Shown: positions 25,402-33,536 of the stretch, in pieces
Layout: each line of letters starts with the position of its first letter
Position numbering within the stretch: the stretch's first letter is position 1
Assembly (NCBI GenBank): GCA_023419315.1
Contig: JAEZYE010000051.1
Location: 118,854 to 182,853 of the forward strand
Origin: Pseudomonadota bacterium
GTDB lineage: Bacteria; Pseudomonadota; Gammaproteobacteria; Xanthomonadales; Xanthomonadaceae
DNA: 64,000 bases
Reading direction: 5' to 3'
The notes under the pieces: model-generated
The model's input: the letters and a program-made list of their open reading frames with translations, nothing else
What the model was told of the DNA's origin: nothing
Databases searched by the model: none
Program-made: the position numbers and the translations under genes

Positions 25402-25977
25402 ATGCTGCCCGATCTCCCGCCCCTGCCGCCCATGGAAATCGATCCCCTGCCCTACGAGACGCGGCTGGAGTCGCGTCCGCCGGCGCAGATCGATCTGGTC
25501 GTGATCCATTGCACCGAACTGCCGGACCTGGCCGCCGCGCGGCGCACGGGCGAGCAGGTCCTCTACGCCTCGGGCACAGGCAACAGCGGGCACTACTACA
25601 TCGATCGTGACGGCAGCCTGCACCAGTACGTGCGGCCCGAGCGCGTGGCACATCACGTGCGTGGCTACAACGCCCGCGCCATCGGCATCGAACTGGTGAA
25701 CCGCGGCCGCTATCCGGACTGGCTTGCCGCCGGCAGCCAGCACATGGACGAGCCCTACACGGCGGCGCAGATCACCGCGCTGATCGATCTGCTCAACGCG
25801 CTCGCGGCGCGCTATCCCGCGCTCAGGTACATCGCCGGCCACGAGGAACTGGACACCCGCCGCGAACCGGCCAGCGACCATCCCGCCACGACGGTGCCGC
25901 GCAAGATGGATCCCGGCCCGATGTTCCCGTGGCCGCAGGTGATGCAGGCCGTCCCCTTGGAACGCCTGCAGCCGTAG
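25402..25977 (+). CDS. N-acetylmuramoyl-L-alanine amidase, AmpD-like (amidase_2)
   Basis: Zinc amidase of 191 residues predicted to cleave muramoyl-peptide bonds during cell-wall recycling or remodelling. No signal peptide is seen, so a cytoplasmic AmpD-like location is likely. Metal and catalytic positions are visible: His36 in VIHCTELPD, a second His in IAGHEELDT, and the third ligand Asp in KMDPGPMFPW. GHYYIDRDGSLHQYV and NARAIGIELVNRG are conserved core strands. Promoter-like sequence CTAGCATTC lies just upstream of the ATG. It is divergent from the MOSC gene. Assignment to AmpD itself or another amidase_2 paralogue is open. Confidence 0.87.
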   Translation: MLPDLPPLPPMEIDPLPYETRLESRPPAQIDLVVIHCTELPDLAAARRTGEQVLYASGTGNSGHYYIDRDGSLHQYVRPERVAHHVRGYNARAIGIELVNRGRYPDWLAAGSQHMDEPYTAAQITALIDLLNALAARYPALRYIAGHEELDTRREPASDHPATTVPRKMDPGPMFPWPQVMQAVPLERLQP

Positions 25978-26024
25978 TTCCGTCGCACCCGGTCCGGCGC
26001 GACGGCCGGTCACATCGCTGACCG

Positions 26025-26030
26025 TATAAT
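26025..26030 (+). promoter_or_regulatory. Perfect -10 hexamer upstream of tesB
   Basis: TATAAT stands out in GC-rich intergenic sequence, 30 bases before the tesB start codon. No good -35 box is seen at the usual spacing. Eight bases upstream of it is CCGGTCACAT (26006-26015), a word also found at 9605 and 27514. Confidence 0.5.
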
Positions 26031-26059
26031 CCGCGCTCTTTCCCGGACCCGTCCCTGCC

Positions 26060-26977
26060 GTGACTCCTCCCGCCGAACCCGTCGTCAGCGAACTCATCGA
26101 TCTGCTCTCGCTGGAGCGGCTGGAAGACAACCTGTTCCGTGGCCAGAGCCGCGACATCGGCACCAAGTACGTGTTTGGCGGGCAAGTGCTGGGCCAGGCC
26201 CTGTCGGCCGCGCAGGCGACGGTGGAAGGCGACGAGGAGAACCGCCGCGCGCACTCGCTGCACGCGTACTTCCTGCGTGCGGGCAACATCGAAGCGCCGA
26301 TCGTCTACGAAGTGGATCGCACGCGCGACGGCGGCAGCTTTTCGGTACGCCGCGTCACTGCAATCCAGCACGGCCGCGTGATCTTCTTCTGCGCGGCGTC
26401 GTTCCAGGCCGAGGAAGCCAGCGCCGAACACCAGCTGAGCATGCCCGAAGTTCCGCAGCCGGAAGACATCGCGCCCGCGCCGCCGGTTCCGGCCGAGGTG
26501 ATGGCGACGCTGCCGATCAAGGTGCAGCGCTGGCTCTCGCGCCGCGGCCCGTTCGAGTTCCGCCACGTGTATCCGCGCGACGAGCTGAATCCGCCCAAGC
26601 GTCCGCCGTTCCAGCAGGTGTGGTTCCGGCTGGCGGAAAAGGTCGGCGATTCGCCCGAACTGCACCGCGCCCTGCTTGCCTATGCATCGGATTTCCAGTT
26701 GCTCGGCACCGCGACCTATCCGCACGGCATCAGTTACTACACGCCGAACGTGCAGATGGCCTCGCTCGATCACGCCCTGTGGTTCCATCGCCCGTTCCGC
26801 GCCGACGACTGGCTGCTGTATTCCATCGACAGCCCCAGCGCGCAGAGTTCGCGCGGGCTGGCGCGCGGGCAGATTTTCGACCGTCATGGCCGACTGGTTG
26901 CCAGTTCCGCGCAGGAAGGCTTGATCCGGGTCGTGCATGACGCGCAGGCCGCCGCCCTCGTGCCGGCCAAGGACTGA
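26060..26977 (+). CDS. tesB: Acyl-CoA thioesterase II
   Basis: Cytoplasmic thioesterase (305 residues) that hydrolyses medium- and long-chain acyl-CoA to free acid and CoA. It has the double hotdog structure of TesB. The N-terminal hotdog includes KYVFGGQVLGQALSAAQ and RRAHSLHAYFLRAGN. The C-terminal hotdog includes ASDFQLLGTA and SLDHALWFHRPFRADDWLLY, which holds the catalytic Asp/Gln/Thr network region. ARGQIFDRHGRLVASSAQEGLIR is the usual C-terminal signature. The start is GTG at 26060, downstream of a TATAAT box. The next gene follows after eight bases. Confidence 0.93.
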   Translation: MTPPAEPVVSELIDLLSLERLEDNLFRGQSRDIGTKYVFGGQVLGQALSAAQATVEGDEENRRAHSLHAYFLRAGNIEAPIVYEVDRTRDGGSFSVRRVTAIQHGRVIFFCAASFQAEEASAEHQLSMPEVPQPEDIAPAPPVPAEVMATLPIKVQRWLSRRGPFEFRHVYPRDELNPPKRPPFQQVWFRLAEKVGDSPELHRALLAYASDFQLLGTATYPHGISYYTPNVQMASLDHALWFHRPFRADDWLLYSIDSPSAQSSRGLARGQIFDRHGRLVASSAQEGLIRVVHDAQAAALVPAKD

Positions 26978-26985
26978 CCGCCCGC

Positions 26986-27492
26986 ATGCGCCAGATTTTC
27001 ACCAGCCAGCGACTGGAGACCGTGGAAGGCGTCGCGCGACTTCTCCGCGACGCCGGCATCGAAGTGCACATCAGCAATGCGCGTTCGTATCGCGGCAGTC
27101 GCGGCAGCCAGTTCCGCTATACCGAACCGCTGCCCAAGGGCGAGCAGCCGGCGATCTGGGTGCGGCATCCGGAAGATCAGCCGCGCGCGCGCCAGATCCT
27201 GCGCGAAGCCGGTTTGCTCGATACCACCCGACCGGGCGCGGGCCCCACGCTCACCTTCACCAGCCAGCACGACGAGCCGCCTCGCCGCGCCTCCTGGGCC
27301 TGGCGCATCCGCCTGATCCTGCTCGCGCTGATCGCGGGCGCAGCGGTCTTCACGGTCCTGCGCCATCGCCAGGCCAAGACGCCGGTCGCGCCCGCTCCCG
27401 CCGTGCAGCCCGCCACGCCCGCGCCGGCCGAACCGGCCGCGCCAGAAGAGGAAGAAGTCCGCATCCAGGTCAAGCCGGCTTCGGAGCGATGA
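26986..27492 (+). CDS. DUF2007-like protein with C-terminal membrane anchor
   Basis: A 168-residue protein. Residues 1-77 form a small alpha/beta domain (MRQIFTSQRLETVEGVARLLRDAGI) resembling DUF2007/DUF6164 signal-transducing-type proteins. A basic linker leads to one membrane helix at about 107-126 (IRLILLALIAGAAVFTV). The rest is a Pro/Ala-rich acidic tail ending EEEEVRIQVKP. The arrangement suggests a membrane-attached protein with an extended C-terminal arm, but no function is established. It is eight bases after tesB, so it is probably cotranscribed. The ECF-type promoter of the next gene begins only 25 bases after its stop codon. Confidence 0.7.
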   Translation: MRQIFTSQRLETVEGVARLLRDAGIEVHISNARSYRGSRGSQFRYTEPLPKGEQPAIWVRHPEDQPRARQILREAGLLDTTRPGAGPTLTFTSQHDEPPRRASWAWRIRLILLALIAGAAVFTVLRHRQAKTPVAPAPAVQPATPAPAEPAAPEEEEVRIQVKPASER

Positions 27493-27516
27493 CCGCAAAG
27501 GTTCGCGGACGGACCG

Positions 27517-27541
27517 GTCACATTTTCCGGCCGGTCTCGTC
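27517..27541 (+). promoter_or_regulatory. ECF-type promoter upstream of the first membrane-domain sigma factor
   Basis: GTCACA (27517-27522), 15 bases, then CGTC (27538-27541). The same arrangement, with the same spacing, occurs before the second sigma gene (28829-28853). CGTC-type -10 boxes and GTCACA-type -35 boxes are known in ECF promoters, notably the ECF41 group. Predicted transcription would begin about 27 bases before the start codon, so the sigma factors may drive their own expression. Confidence 0.6.
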
Positions 27542-27574
27542 ACAGGCGGCACGCCCAAGCGATGAAGCCCGCCA

Positions 27575-28822
27575 ATGAATGCCCAGACCCTGGATGTGAT
27601 GCTGCAGCACGAGTTGCCGTTCGCGCGACGTGGCAACCAGGAAGCGTACGGTCGCATTGTCGCGGCCTGCCAGAACACGGTCACGGCGATCGCGCTGGCG
27701 ATCACCCATGACGTGCAGGCGAGCGAGGACATCGCACAGGAAGCGTTCCTGCGCGCGTGGCAGCGCCTGGACCGGCTGAAGAACAGCACCAGCTTCCTGC
27801 CGTGGCTGCGCCAGATCACCCGCAACCTCGCGCGCGACTACCTGCGCTCGCGCCATCACCTGCCGCTGTCCGGCGAAACCGCTGAAATCGCCATCGGCAT
27901 GGCGGCCGATCCCGCGCCCGCGCCGGAAGAACGGATGCTGCGCACGGAAGAGGAAATCGCCGCCGCCGACATCATCTCCGCGCTGCCGGAAGACAGCCGC
28001 GAAACGCTGCTGCTGTATTACCGCGAAGGCCAGAGTTCGCAGCAGGTCGCTGACCTGCTGGGGTTGAGCGACGCGGCGGTGCGCAAGCGGCTGTCGCGTG
28101 CGCGCGGACTGGTGCGCGAGGAGATGCTCAAGCGCTTCGGCGAGTTCGCGCGCTCCACCGCGCCCGGCACTGCGTTCACCGTGCTGGTCGCCACCAGCCT
28201 GATGGCCACCGCTCCGGTCGCCAGCGCGGCGGTGGCGATCGGCGCGGGCGCACTGGGCTCCGGTGCGGGCAAGCTCGGCGCCAGCGGTCTCGGCCTGTCA
28301 TCGATTTCCGGAGGCACGGCGTTCGGATCGTTCGCCGGTGTGTTCGGCATGCTGGGCCAGTCCGGGACGCAGGCCGGTTTCAACGCGGGTTTCGCCCTGG
28401 GCAGCATGCTCGGCTCGGTGATCGGCGGTGCCATCGGCGCATACATCGGTGGCCGCTATCTGCTCGGCTTCGCCGAAACCGACGGCGAACGCGCCGGGCT
28501 GCGCCGCTTCGTCATGCTCAACACCAGCACGGCCGCCGCGGTCGGCATCGCGCTGAATCTGGCTGTGCTGCTCACCACCGGCTGGATTGCGGTATTCAGC
28601 GTCGGCGTACTTGGCATGGCGATCGTCAACTACCAGTGCCTGGTGCCATTGCGGCGGATGATGATCCCGATGCTTGCGCGCCGCGCCGCGCGCCGGGGCC
28701 GGCCGGGCCAGCGTTTCCACTGGGGCTATGAAAGCCTGTACGGCTGGGTGGGCGTGGTGTGGGCGTCGGTGTTCGTGCTGGTGGCGCTGCTGCAGGCGAT
28801 GCGCATGGCCGGCCGCTTCTGA
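27575..28822 (+). CDS. ECF RNA polymerase sigma factor with C-terminal membrane domain (copy 1)
   Basis: A 415-residue protein. Region sigma-2 is at about 15-92 (AYGRIVAACQN, QASEDIAQEAFLRAW, LPWLRQITRNLARDYLR), region sigma-4 at about 130-183 (LPEDSRETLLLYYREGQSSQQVADLLGLSDAAVRKRLSRAR). From about residue 200 comes a 215-residue hydrophobic extension with three or four membrane segments and Gly/Ala-rich stretches (for example GSMLGSVIGGAIGAYIGG). No separate anti-sigma gene is adjacent, so the membrane part may itself hold the sigma factor inactive or sense a signal. A tandem paralogue follows. An identical-spacing ECF-type promoter precedes each gene. The ribosome-binding site is weak (GATGAAG). 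Confidence 0.87.
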   Translation: MNAQTLDVMLQHELPFARRGNQEAYGRIVAACQNTVTAIALAITHDVQASEDIAQEAFLRAWQRLDRLKNSTSFLPWLRQITRNLARDYLRSRHHLPLSGETAEIAIGMAADPAPAPEERMLRTEEEIAAADIISALPEDSRETLLLYYREGQSSQQVADLLGLSDAAVRKRLSRARGLVREEMLKRFGEFARSTAPGTAFTVLVATSLMATAPVASAAVAIGAGALGSGAGKLGASGLGLSSISGGTAFGSFAGVFGMLGQSGTQAGFNAGFALGSMLGSVIGGAIGAYIGGRYLLGFAETDGERAGLRRFVMLNTSTAAAVGIALNLAVLLTTGWIAVFSVGVLGMAIVNYQCLVPLRRMMIPMLARRAARRGRPGQRFHWGYESLYGWVGVVWASVFVLVALLQAMRMAGRF

Positions 28823-28828
28823 GCGCAC

Positions 28829-28853
28829 GTCACATCGCTCCTGCCCGCCCGTC
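28829..28853 (+). promoter_or_regulatory. ECF-type promoter upstream of the second membrane-domain sigma factor
   Basis: GTCACA (28829-28834), 15 bases, then CGTC (28850-28853), starting seven bases after the stop codon of the first sigma gene. Spacing and both boxes are identical to 27517-27541, while the 15-base spacers differ, which argues for selection on the boxes rather than simple duplication. Confidence 0.6.
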
Positions 28854-28884
28854 TGTGTTTCCATACGCCGACGGAGCGCCCTCG

Positions 28885-30030
28885 ATGACCACCGCCACGC
28901 TTGAACTGACCCTGCGCCACGAATTCCCCGCCGCCCAGCGCGGCGATCGCGACGCCTACGGGCGCATCGTCGCCGCCTGCCAGAACGCGGTCACCGCGAT
29001 TGCGCTGGCGATCACGCGCGACGTGCAGGCCAGCGAGGACATCGCGCAGGAAGCTTTCCTCAAGGCGTGGCGGCACCTGGGCAGCCTGAAGAATCCCGAC
29101 AGCCTGCTGCCGTGGCTGCGGCAGATCACCCGCAACCTTGCGCGCGATCATCTGCGCGGTGCGCAATACCGGCCGCTGTCCGGCGAGAGCGCCGAGATCG
29201 CGATCAGCCTGGCGGCCGACACCGCGCCGACCCCGGATGAACTGCTGCTGCGCACCGAGCAGGAACACGTCGCCGCCGACATCATCGCCGGCCTGCCCGA
29301 GGACAGCCGCGAAGTGTTGTTGCTGTACTACCGCGAAAGCCAGAGTTCACAGCAGGTCGCGCATCTCCTGGGGCTTACCGACGCCGCCGTGCGCAAGCGG
29401 CTGTCGCGCGCGCGCGGTTGCGTGCGCGATGAACTGATGAAGCATTTCGGCGAGTTCGCGCGCGGCACCGCGCCGGGTGCCGCGTTCGCCACGGCCGTAC
29501 TGGGCGCCATCACGATGGCCGCACCGCCGACCGCCGCCGCCGCGGTCTTGACCACGGGCTCGGCCGTTGCCGGCAAGGGCGTGCTGAAGCTGCTCGGTGC
29601 TTCGTTTGGTGCGATTGCACTGGGCGTGATCGCCGGTGTCGGCTCGGTGTGGTTCGGCATCCGCAAGCAGTTGAAGGATCCGCTCGATGCACAGGAACGC
29701 CGCAGCCTGCTCGCCTACGGGGCATTCAACACGGTGTGGATCATGGGATTCGTCATCGGCATCACCGCCCTGGCGCGGCAACCGGGCTGGCTGCCGCCGC
29801 TGCTGCTGACGCTGGCCTACATGGGCGGCATCGGCTGGGCATGCGGCCGCTGGTTGCCGCGCATCCTCGCGCGCCGCCGCGAACGCGACATGCGGATCGA
29901 TCCCGTCGGCGAACGCGAGCGCCAGGCCCGGCAACGCAAGCGCCAACGTTACGGCTTGATCATCGGCATGACGCTGGCGACGGCGGGCCTGCTCGCCGGC
30001 CTGATCCTGAGCGGGCGCCTGGCGCTCTGA
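28885..30030 (+). CDS. ECF RNA polymerase sigma factor with C-terminal membrane domain (copy 2)
   Basis: Tandem paralogue of the preceding gene, 381 residues. The first 195 residues are very similar to copy 1, with the same sigma-2 (QASEDIAQEAFLKAW) and sigma-4 (YYRESQSSQQVAHLLGLTDAAVRKRLSRARG) sequences, so both probably recognise the same promoter class. The C-terminal half is diverged: TAAAAVLTTGSAVAGKG, then about four hydrophobic segments separated by a basic loop (RRRERDMRIDP) and ending in a final membrane helix. The ATG at 28885 matches the paralogue's N-terminus; longer in-frame sequence upstream overlaps the promoter. Signal specificity probably resides in the diverged membrane halves. 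That is inference. Confidence 0.86.
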   Translation: MTTATLELTLRHEFPAAQRGDRDAYGRIVAACQNAVTAIALAITRDVQASEDIAQEAFLKAWRHLGSLKNPDSLLPWLRQITRNLARDHLRGAQYRPLSGESAEIAISLAADTAPTPDELLLRTEQEHVAADIIAGLPEDSREVLLLYYRESQSSQQVAHLLGLTDAAVRKRLSRARGCVRDELMKHFGEFARGTAPGAAFATAVLGAITMAAPPTAAAAVLTTGSAVAGKGVLKLLGASFGAIALGVIAGVGSVWFGIRKQLKDPLDAQERRSLLAYGAFNTVWIMGFVIGITALARQPGWLPPLLLTLAYMGGIGWACGRWLPRILARRRERDMRIDPVGERERQARQRKRQRYGLIIGMTLATAGLLAGLILSGRLAL

Positions 30031-30053
30031 GCGCACTCCGCCAATTCATCCCC

Positions 30054-30091
30054 GAAAAAAAGCGGCCCATTCCGTCGCAGGAATGGGCCGC
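30054..30091 (-). terminator. Intrinsic terminator of the EF-hand gene
   Basis: GCGGCCCATTCC/GGAATGGGCCGC (30062-30091) is a 12-bp perfect stem with a six-base loop. On the minus strand it is followed by seven T residues, the form of a strong Rho-independent terminator for the leftward gene ending at 30114. Confidence 0.85.
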
Positions 30092-30113
30092 GTTCGTGTC
30101 GCTGGCGGTGTGA

Positions 30114-30815
30114 TCAACGTTGCATGCGGGGCTTCAGTTCATCCGGCGTGATGACGCCGTCACGGTTGCTGTCGCGCTGGTCGAAACGTTCTTCCAGACG
30201 CGGTTTGCCCTTGGCTTCATCGCGGCTGATGCGGCCGTCCTTGTTCGCGTCGATGTCCGTGAACCGCGCTTCGGCACGCGCGTGCATGCGCTGCTGGAAG
30301 GCTTCACGCCGATGCGCATCGGCCGCGTCCACTTCGGCGCGACTGAGCTTGCCATCCTTGTCGGTGTCCGCCTTGGCGAACCATTCGTCGCGGCGCTGCT
30401 TCTCGCGCAGTACGCGATCCTTTTGATCGAGGAAGCCATCGCTGTTCGCATCCATCGTGGCAAACCGTTCCGCGAAGCGAGGCGTGCCTGCCGCTTCGGT
30501 CTTGCTGATGCGGCCGTCGTTGTCGGTATCCATCCGCTTCATCCATTGCCCGGCGTCACCGTGACGGCGATGACCGTGCTTGCCGCGCGACGGACGTTCG
30601 TCGGCGCCGAGCTTGCCATCCTTGTTCCTGTCGAGCATGTCGAAGTGTTCGGCCAGTCGGGGATGCGCGGCCGCTTCGCTGCGGTCGATGACGCCATCGG
30701 CATTCCTGTCCAGCGCCGCGCGCGGCGACGGCGTCGTCTGGGTAGCGGCGACGGCGGTGCCCGCGCCCAGTGCGGCCAGCACGGCCACCATCAACAGAGT
30801 CTTGTTGCGGGTCAT
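30114..30815 (-). CDS. Exported seven-EF-hand calcium-binding protein
   Basis: A 233-residue protein with a signal peptide (TLLMVAVLAALGAGTAVAA) and seven canonical 12-residue EF-hand loops at about 36-47, 62-73, 96-107, 122-133, 150-161, 189-200 and 215-226. Each begins D-x-[DN]-x-D-G and ends in E or D. The odd number implies one unpaired loop or loss of a partner. It is probably periplasmic or secreted and binds Ca2+, either as a buffer or as a sensor. The start at 30815 follows AGGAGAAC. It is transcribed toward the sigma-factor pair and ends in a strong terminator, so it is a separate unit. Target proteins are unknown. Confidence 0.88.
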   Translation of the reverse strand: MTRNKTLLMVAVLAALGAGTAVAATQTTPSPRAALDRNADGVIDRSEAAAHPRLAEHFDMLDRNKDGKLGADERPSRGKHGHRRHGDAGQWMKRMDTDNDGRISKTEAAGTPRFAERFATMDANSDGFLDQKDRVLREKQRRDEWFAKADTDKDGKLSRAEVDAADAHRREAFQQRMHARAEARFTDIDANKDGRISRDEAKGKPRLEERFDQRDSNRDGVITPDELKPRMQR

Positions 30816-30963
30816 TGCGTTGTTCTCCTGTGAACCGCGGCGCGGTTGCGCCACTGGCGGAGAAAACGCCCCGCATTCGATCCCGGTTGACCGGCCGTCC
30901 GGGTTGTTCAGCCCTCAGCCGGTCGCAGCCCACGCGACCGTCCGTGCGCAGTATGCTGCCGGC

Positions 30964-31548
30964 ATGCAGTCCGTCCTGGCCCGCGCGGTGTCGATTCTCG
31001 GCCACCCCATGGTGGTGCTGCCGTTGGCTGCGCTCGTGCTCGCCGCCCGCACGATGGCCTCCGCGCAGATCATCGCGATGGCGATCGGCTTCGCCGTGTT
31101 CGCGATGCTGGTGATGGGCTGGTCGTGGTGGCAGGTGCGAAGGGGACACTGGGCGCACGTGGACGCCAGCCTTCGCGAGGAACGCCGCACGCTCAATCGT
31201 TTCCTGCTGCTGGCGTTGCTGTGCGCGGCGGCGATCGCGCTGTGGTCCGGGCTGCCGCGTGCGCTCGCACTGGGACTGGCATTGGCCGCATCGCTGATTG
31301 CGATGGCGCAGATCACCGCGCGCTGGTGCAAGTTGTCATTGCATCTGGCCTTCGTCGTGTACGCCGCGATACTGCTGTGGCAGGCGCTGCCGGTTGCGGG
31401 AATGGCCGGCCTGCTTTTCGCCGCGCTGGTCGCGTGGTCGCGCCTGATCCTGGAACGCCATACGCGCCGCGATGTGATCGCCGGTGCGATGGCCGGTGCG
31501 TGTGCCGGCCTGGCGTTCGCATGGCTTGCACCGCAGTTGCCGGCATGA
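30964..31548 (+). CDS. PAP2-superfamily membrane phosphatase-like protein
   Basis: A 194-residue membrane protein with about six helices. The C-terminal half carries PAP2-type motifs: a KLSLH segment in place of the usual PSGH, and SRLILERHTRRDVIAG, which matches the third PAP2 motif SR-x5-6-H-x3-D. The first motif (K-x6-RP) is not obvious, so activity on lipid phosphates such as undecaprenyl pyrophosphate is uncertain. The ATG at 30964 gives a hydrophobic N-terminus. Its stop overlaps the start of bpt by ATGA (31545-31548), indicating translational coupling with that gene. Confidence 0.68.
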   Translation: MQSVLARAVSILGHPMVVLPLAALVLAARTMASAQIIAMAIGFAVFAMLVMGWSWWQVRRGHWAHVDASLREERRTLNRFLLLALLCAAAIALWSGLPRALALGLALAASLIAMAQITARWCKLSLHLAFVVYAAILLWQALPVAGMAGLLFAALVAWSRLILERHTRRDVIAGAMAGACAGLAFAWLAPQLPA

Positions 31549-32276
31549 GCATGGGCAACGACACGCTGCCACCGGTCGATGATCTGCGCCTGTTCCATAC
31601 CGGCGAACATCCGTGCGGTTACTGGCCCGAACGCAACGCGCGCGATCTGGTGCTGGATCCCCGCGACCCGCGCCTGCCCGCCTTCTATCCGCATGCATTG
31701 AGCTGGGGATTCCGCCGGTCCGGCGACATCGTCTATCGCCCGCACTGCATCGGCTGCCATGCCTGCGTGGCCGTGCGCATCCCGGTACGCAGCTTCCAGC
31801 CGGACCGCAGCCAGCGGCGTTGCGCGCAACGCAATGCCACGGTCGAATCACGCATCGTCGCGGCGCAGCGCAGCGCCGAACATCTCGCGCTTTACCGCCG
31901 CTATCTGGTCGCGCGGCACCCGCTTGGCGGCATGGACGATCACGGCGCGCAGGAATTCGAGCAGTTCCTGATCGGCAGCTGGTCGCGCGGCCGCTTTCTC
32001 GAACTGCGCGAATCGGGACGGCTGCTGGGCGTCGCGGTCACGGATCTGCTGCCTTCCGCGCTTTCCGCCGTCTACACCTTCTACGAACCGGAACTCGCGC
32101 AGCGCGGACTCGGCACGCTGGCGATCCTCCGCCAACTGGAATGGGCGCAGCGCGATGGCCTGGAACATCTCTACCTGGGCTACTGGATCGACGGCCATCG
32201 CAAGATGGACTACAAGCGACGCTTCCGCCCGCTGGAACAGTTCGACGGACGCCAGTGGATTCCGGCACAAATGTAG
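31545..32276 (+). CDS. bpt: Aspartate/glutamate leucyltransferase (arginyl-tRNA-protein transferase family)
   Basis: Transfers leucine from Leu-tRNA to N-terminal Asp or Glu of proteins, feeding them to the N-degron pathway (ClpS/ClpAP). The 243-residue sequence has the ATE N-terminal domain with the Cys motif YRPHCIGCHACVAVRIPV (about 62-79). The C-terminal domain has GRLLGVAVTDLLPSALSAVYTFYEPE, LGTLAILRQLEWA and YLGYWIDGHRKMDYKRRFRP. The start is the ATG at 31545, overlapping the upstream stop; a second ATG six bases later is also possible. Bacterial bpt normally uses leucine rather than arginine, a family inference here. Confidence 0.92.
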   Translation: MSMGNDTLPPVDDLRLFHTGEHPCGYWPERNARDLVLDPRDPRLPAFYPHALSWGFRRSGDIVYRPHCIGCHACVAVRIPVRSFQPDRSQRRCAQRNATVESRIVAAQRSAEHLALYRRYLVARHPLGGMDDHGAQEFEQFLIGSWSRGRFLELRESGRLLGVAVTDLLPSALSAVYTFYEPELAQRGLGTLAILRQLEWAQRDGLEHLYLGYWIDGHRKMDYKRRFRPLEQFDGRQWIPAQM

Positions 32277-32324
32277 CGATGCCGTGTTTCCGGTTTGTCA
32301 TGCCCGCGTGACAGAATGCCGCCC

Positions 32325-33518
32325 ATGCGAATTCCTGCCCTTCTCGCCATCATGCTGGCCTTGACCGCCTGCGCGAACGCGCCCTCGCGCGAAGCCGCCA
32401 CCACCGCCCCGTTGCGCGTGGCGACCTACAACACGTCGCTGTACTCGGACGAGGCCGGCGGATTGATCCGCGAACTGGAAGGCGACAGCGTGCACGCGCG
32501 CAAGATTGCCGCCGTGCTGCAGAAGGTGCGGCCGGACCTGGTGCTGTTGAACGAATTCGATTACGACGAAGCCGGACGCGCGGCGGATCTCTTCCAGCAG
32601 CGCTATCTCGAAGCGGCGCAGCCTGGTGGCGGCGACGCGTTGCGCTACCCGTACCGCTATCTCGCGCCGGTGAACACCGGCGTTCCCAGCGGCCTGGATC
32701 TGGATCGCAACGGCACGGCCGGCGGCGAAGGACGCACGCGCGGCAACGATGCGTGGGGTTACGGCCTGCATCCGGGGCAATACGGCATGCTGGTGCTGTC
32801 GCGGCATCCGATCGATACCGCTGCGGTGCGCACGTTCCAGCTTCTGCGCTGGAATGCGATGCCCGGTGCGAAGCGTCCGATGGATCCGCAGACCGGAAAC
32901 GCCTGGTATCCGGACGCGATCTGGGCGCAACTGCGGCTGTCCTCCAAATCGCACTGGGACGTGCCGATCGATACGCCGTCAGGGCGCGTCCACTTCCTGG
33001 TGTCGCATCCGACGCCGCCCGTCTTCGACGGCCCGGAAGATCGCAACGGTGCGCGCAATCATGACGAAATACGTCTGTGGCGCGAGTACATATCAGCGGG
33101 CGATCAGCCCTGGCTGTGCGACGACGCAGGCAAGTGCGGCGGATTGGCCAGCGATGCGCGCTTCGTGATCGCCGGGGATCTCAACAACGATCCGGTCGAC
33201 GGCGATGGCCATCATGACGCCATCATCGAACTGCTCGAACATCCGCGCGTGCTGCGCCAGGCGACGCCGCGCAGCACCGGCGGCGAAGAAGCCGCCGAAG
33301 CCTATGCGGCGCAGGGCATCGTGCATCGTGGCGCTCCGGCGCACGTTACCGGCGATTTCGGTCCGCGCAATGGAGCGATGCGACTGGACTACGTGCTGCC
33401 TTCCACCGGCTTCGCACTGCGCGGCAATGGCGTGTTCTGGCCCGTGAAAGCGGACCCCGATGCCGCCATCGCCGACGGCAGCGATCACCATCTGGTCTGG
33501 GTGGATCTGGATCCCTGA
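32325..33518 (+). CDS. Exported endonuclease/exonuclease/phosphatase-family lipoprotein
   Basis: A 397-residue member of the EEP superfamily with a lipoprotein signal (LLAIMLALTACANAP). EEP motifs are VATYNTSLY at the start of the mature protein, VLLNEFDYDE with the metal-binding Glu, IAGDLNNDPVDGDG, RLDYVLPS, and the terminal DGSDHHLVWVDL Asp-His pair. Secreted members are often phosphodiesterases or alkaline phosphatase-like enzymes encoded beside phytase-like proteins. The substrate here is unknown. The ATG at 32325 gives the signal peptide directly. It stands 48 bases after bpt on the same strand. Confidence 0.82.
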   Translation: MRIPALLAIMLALTACANAPSREAATTAPLRVATYNTSLYSDEAGGLIRELEGDSVHARKIAAVLQKVRPDLVLLNEFDYDEAGRAADLFQQRYLEAAQPGGGDALRYPYRYLAPVNTGVPSGLDLDRNGTAGGEGRTRGNDAWGYGLHPGQYGMLVLSRHPIDTAAVRTFQLLRWNAMPGAKRPMDPQTGNAWYPDAIWAQLRLSSKSHWDVPIDTPSGRVHFLVSHPTPPVFDGPEDRNGARNHDEIRLWREYISAGDQPWLCDDAGKCGGLASDARFVIAGDLNNDPVDGDGHHDAIIELLEHPRVLRQATPRSTGGEEAAEAYAAQGIVHRGAPAHVTGDFGPRNGAMRLDYVLPSTGFALRGNGVFWPVKADPDAAIADGSDHHLVWVDLDP

Positions 33519-33536
33519 TGCGGCGTGTCGGCGGTG

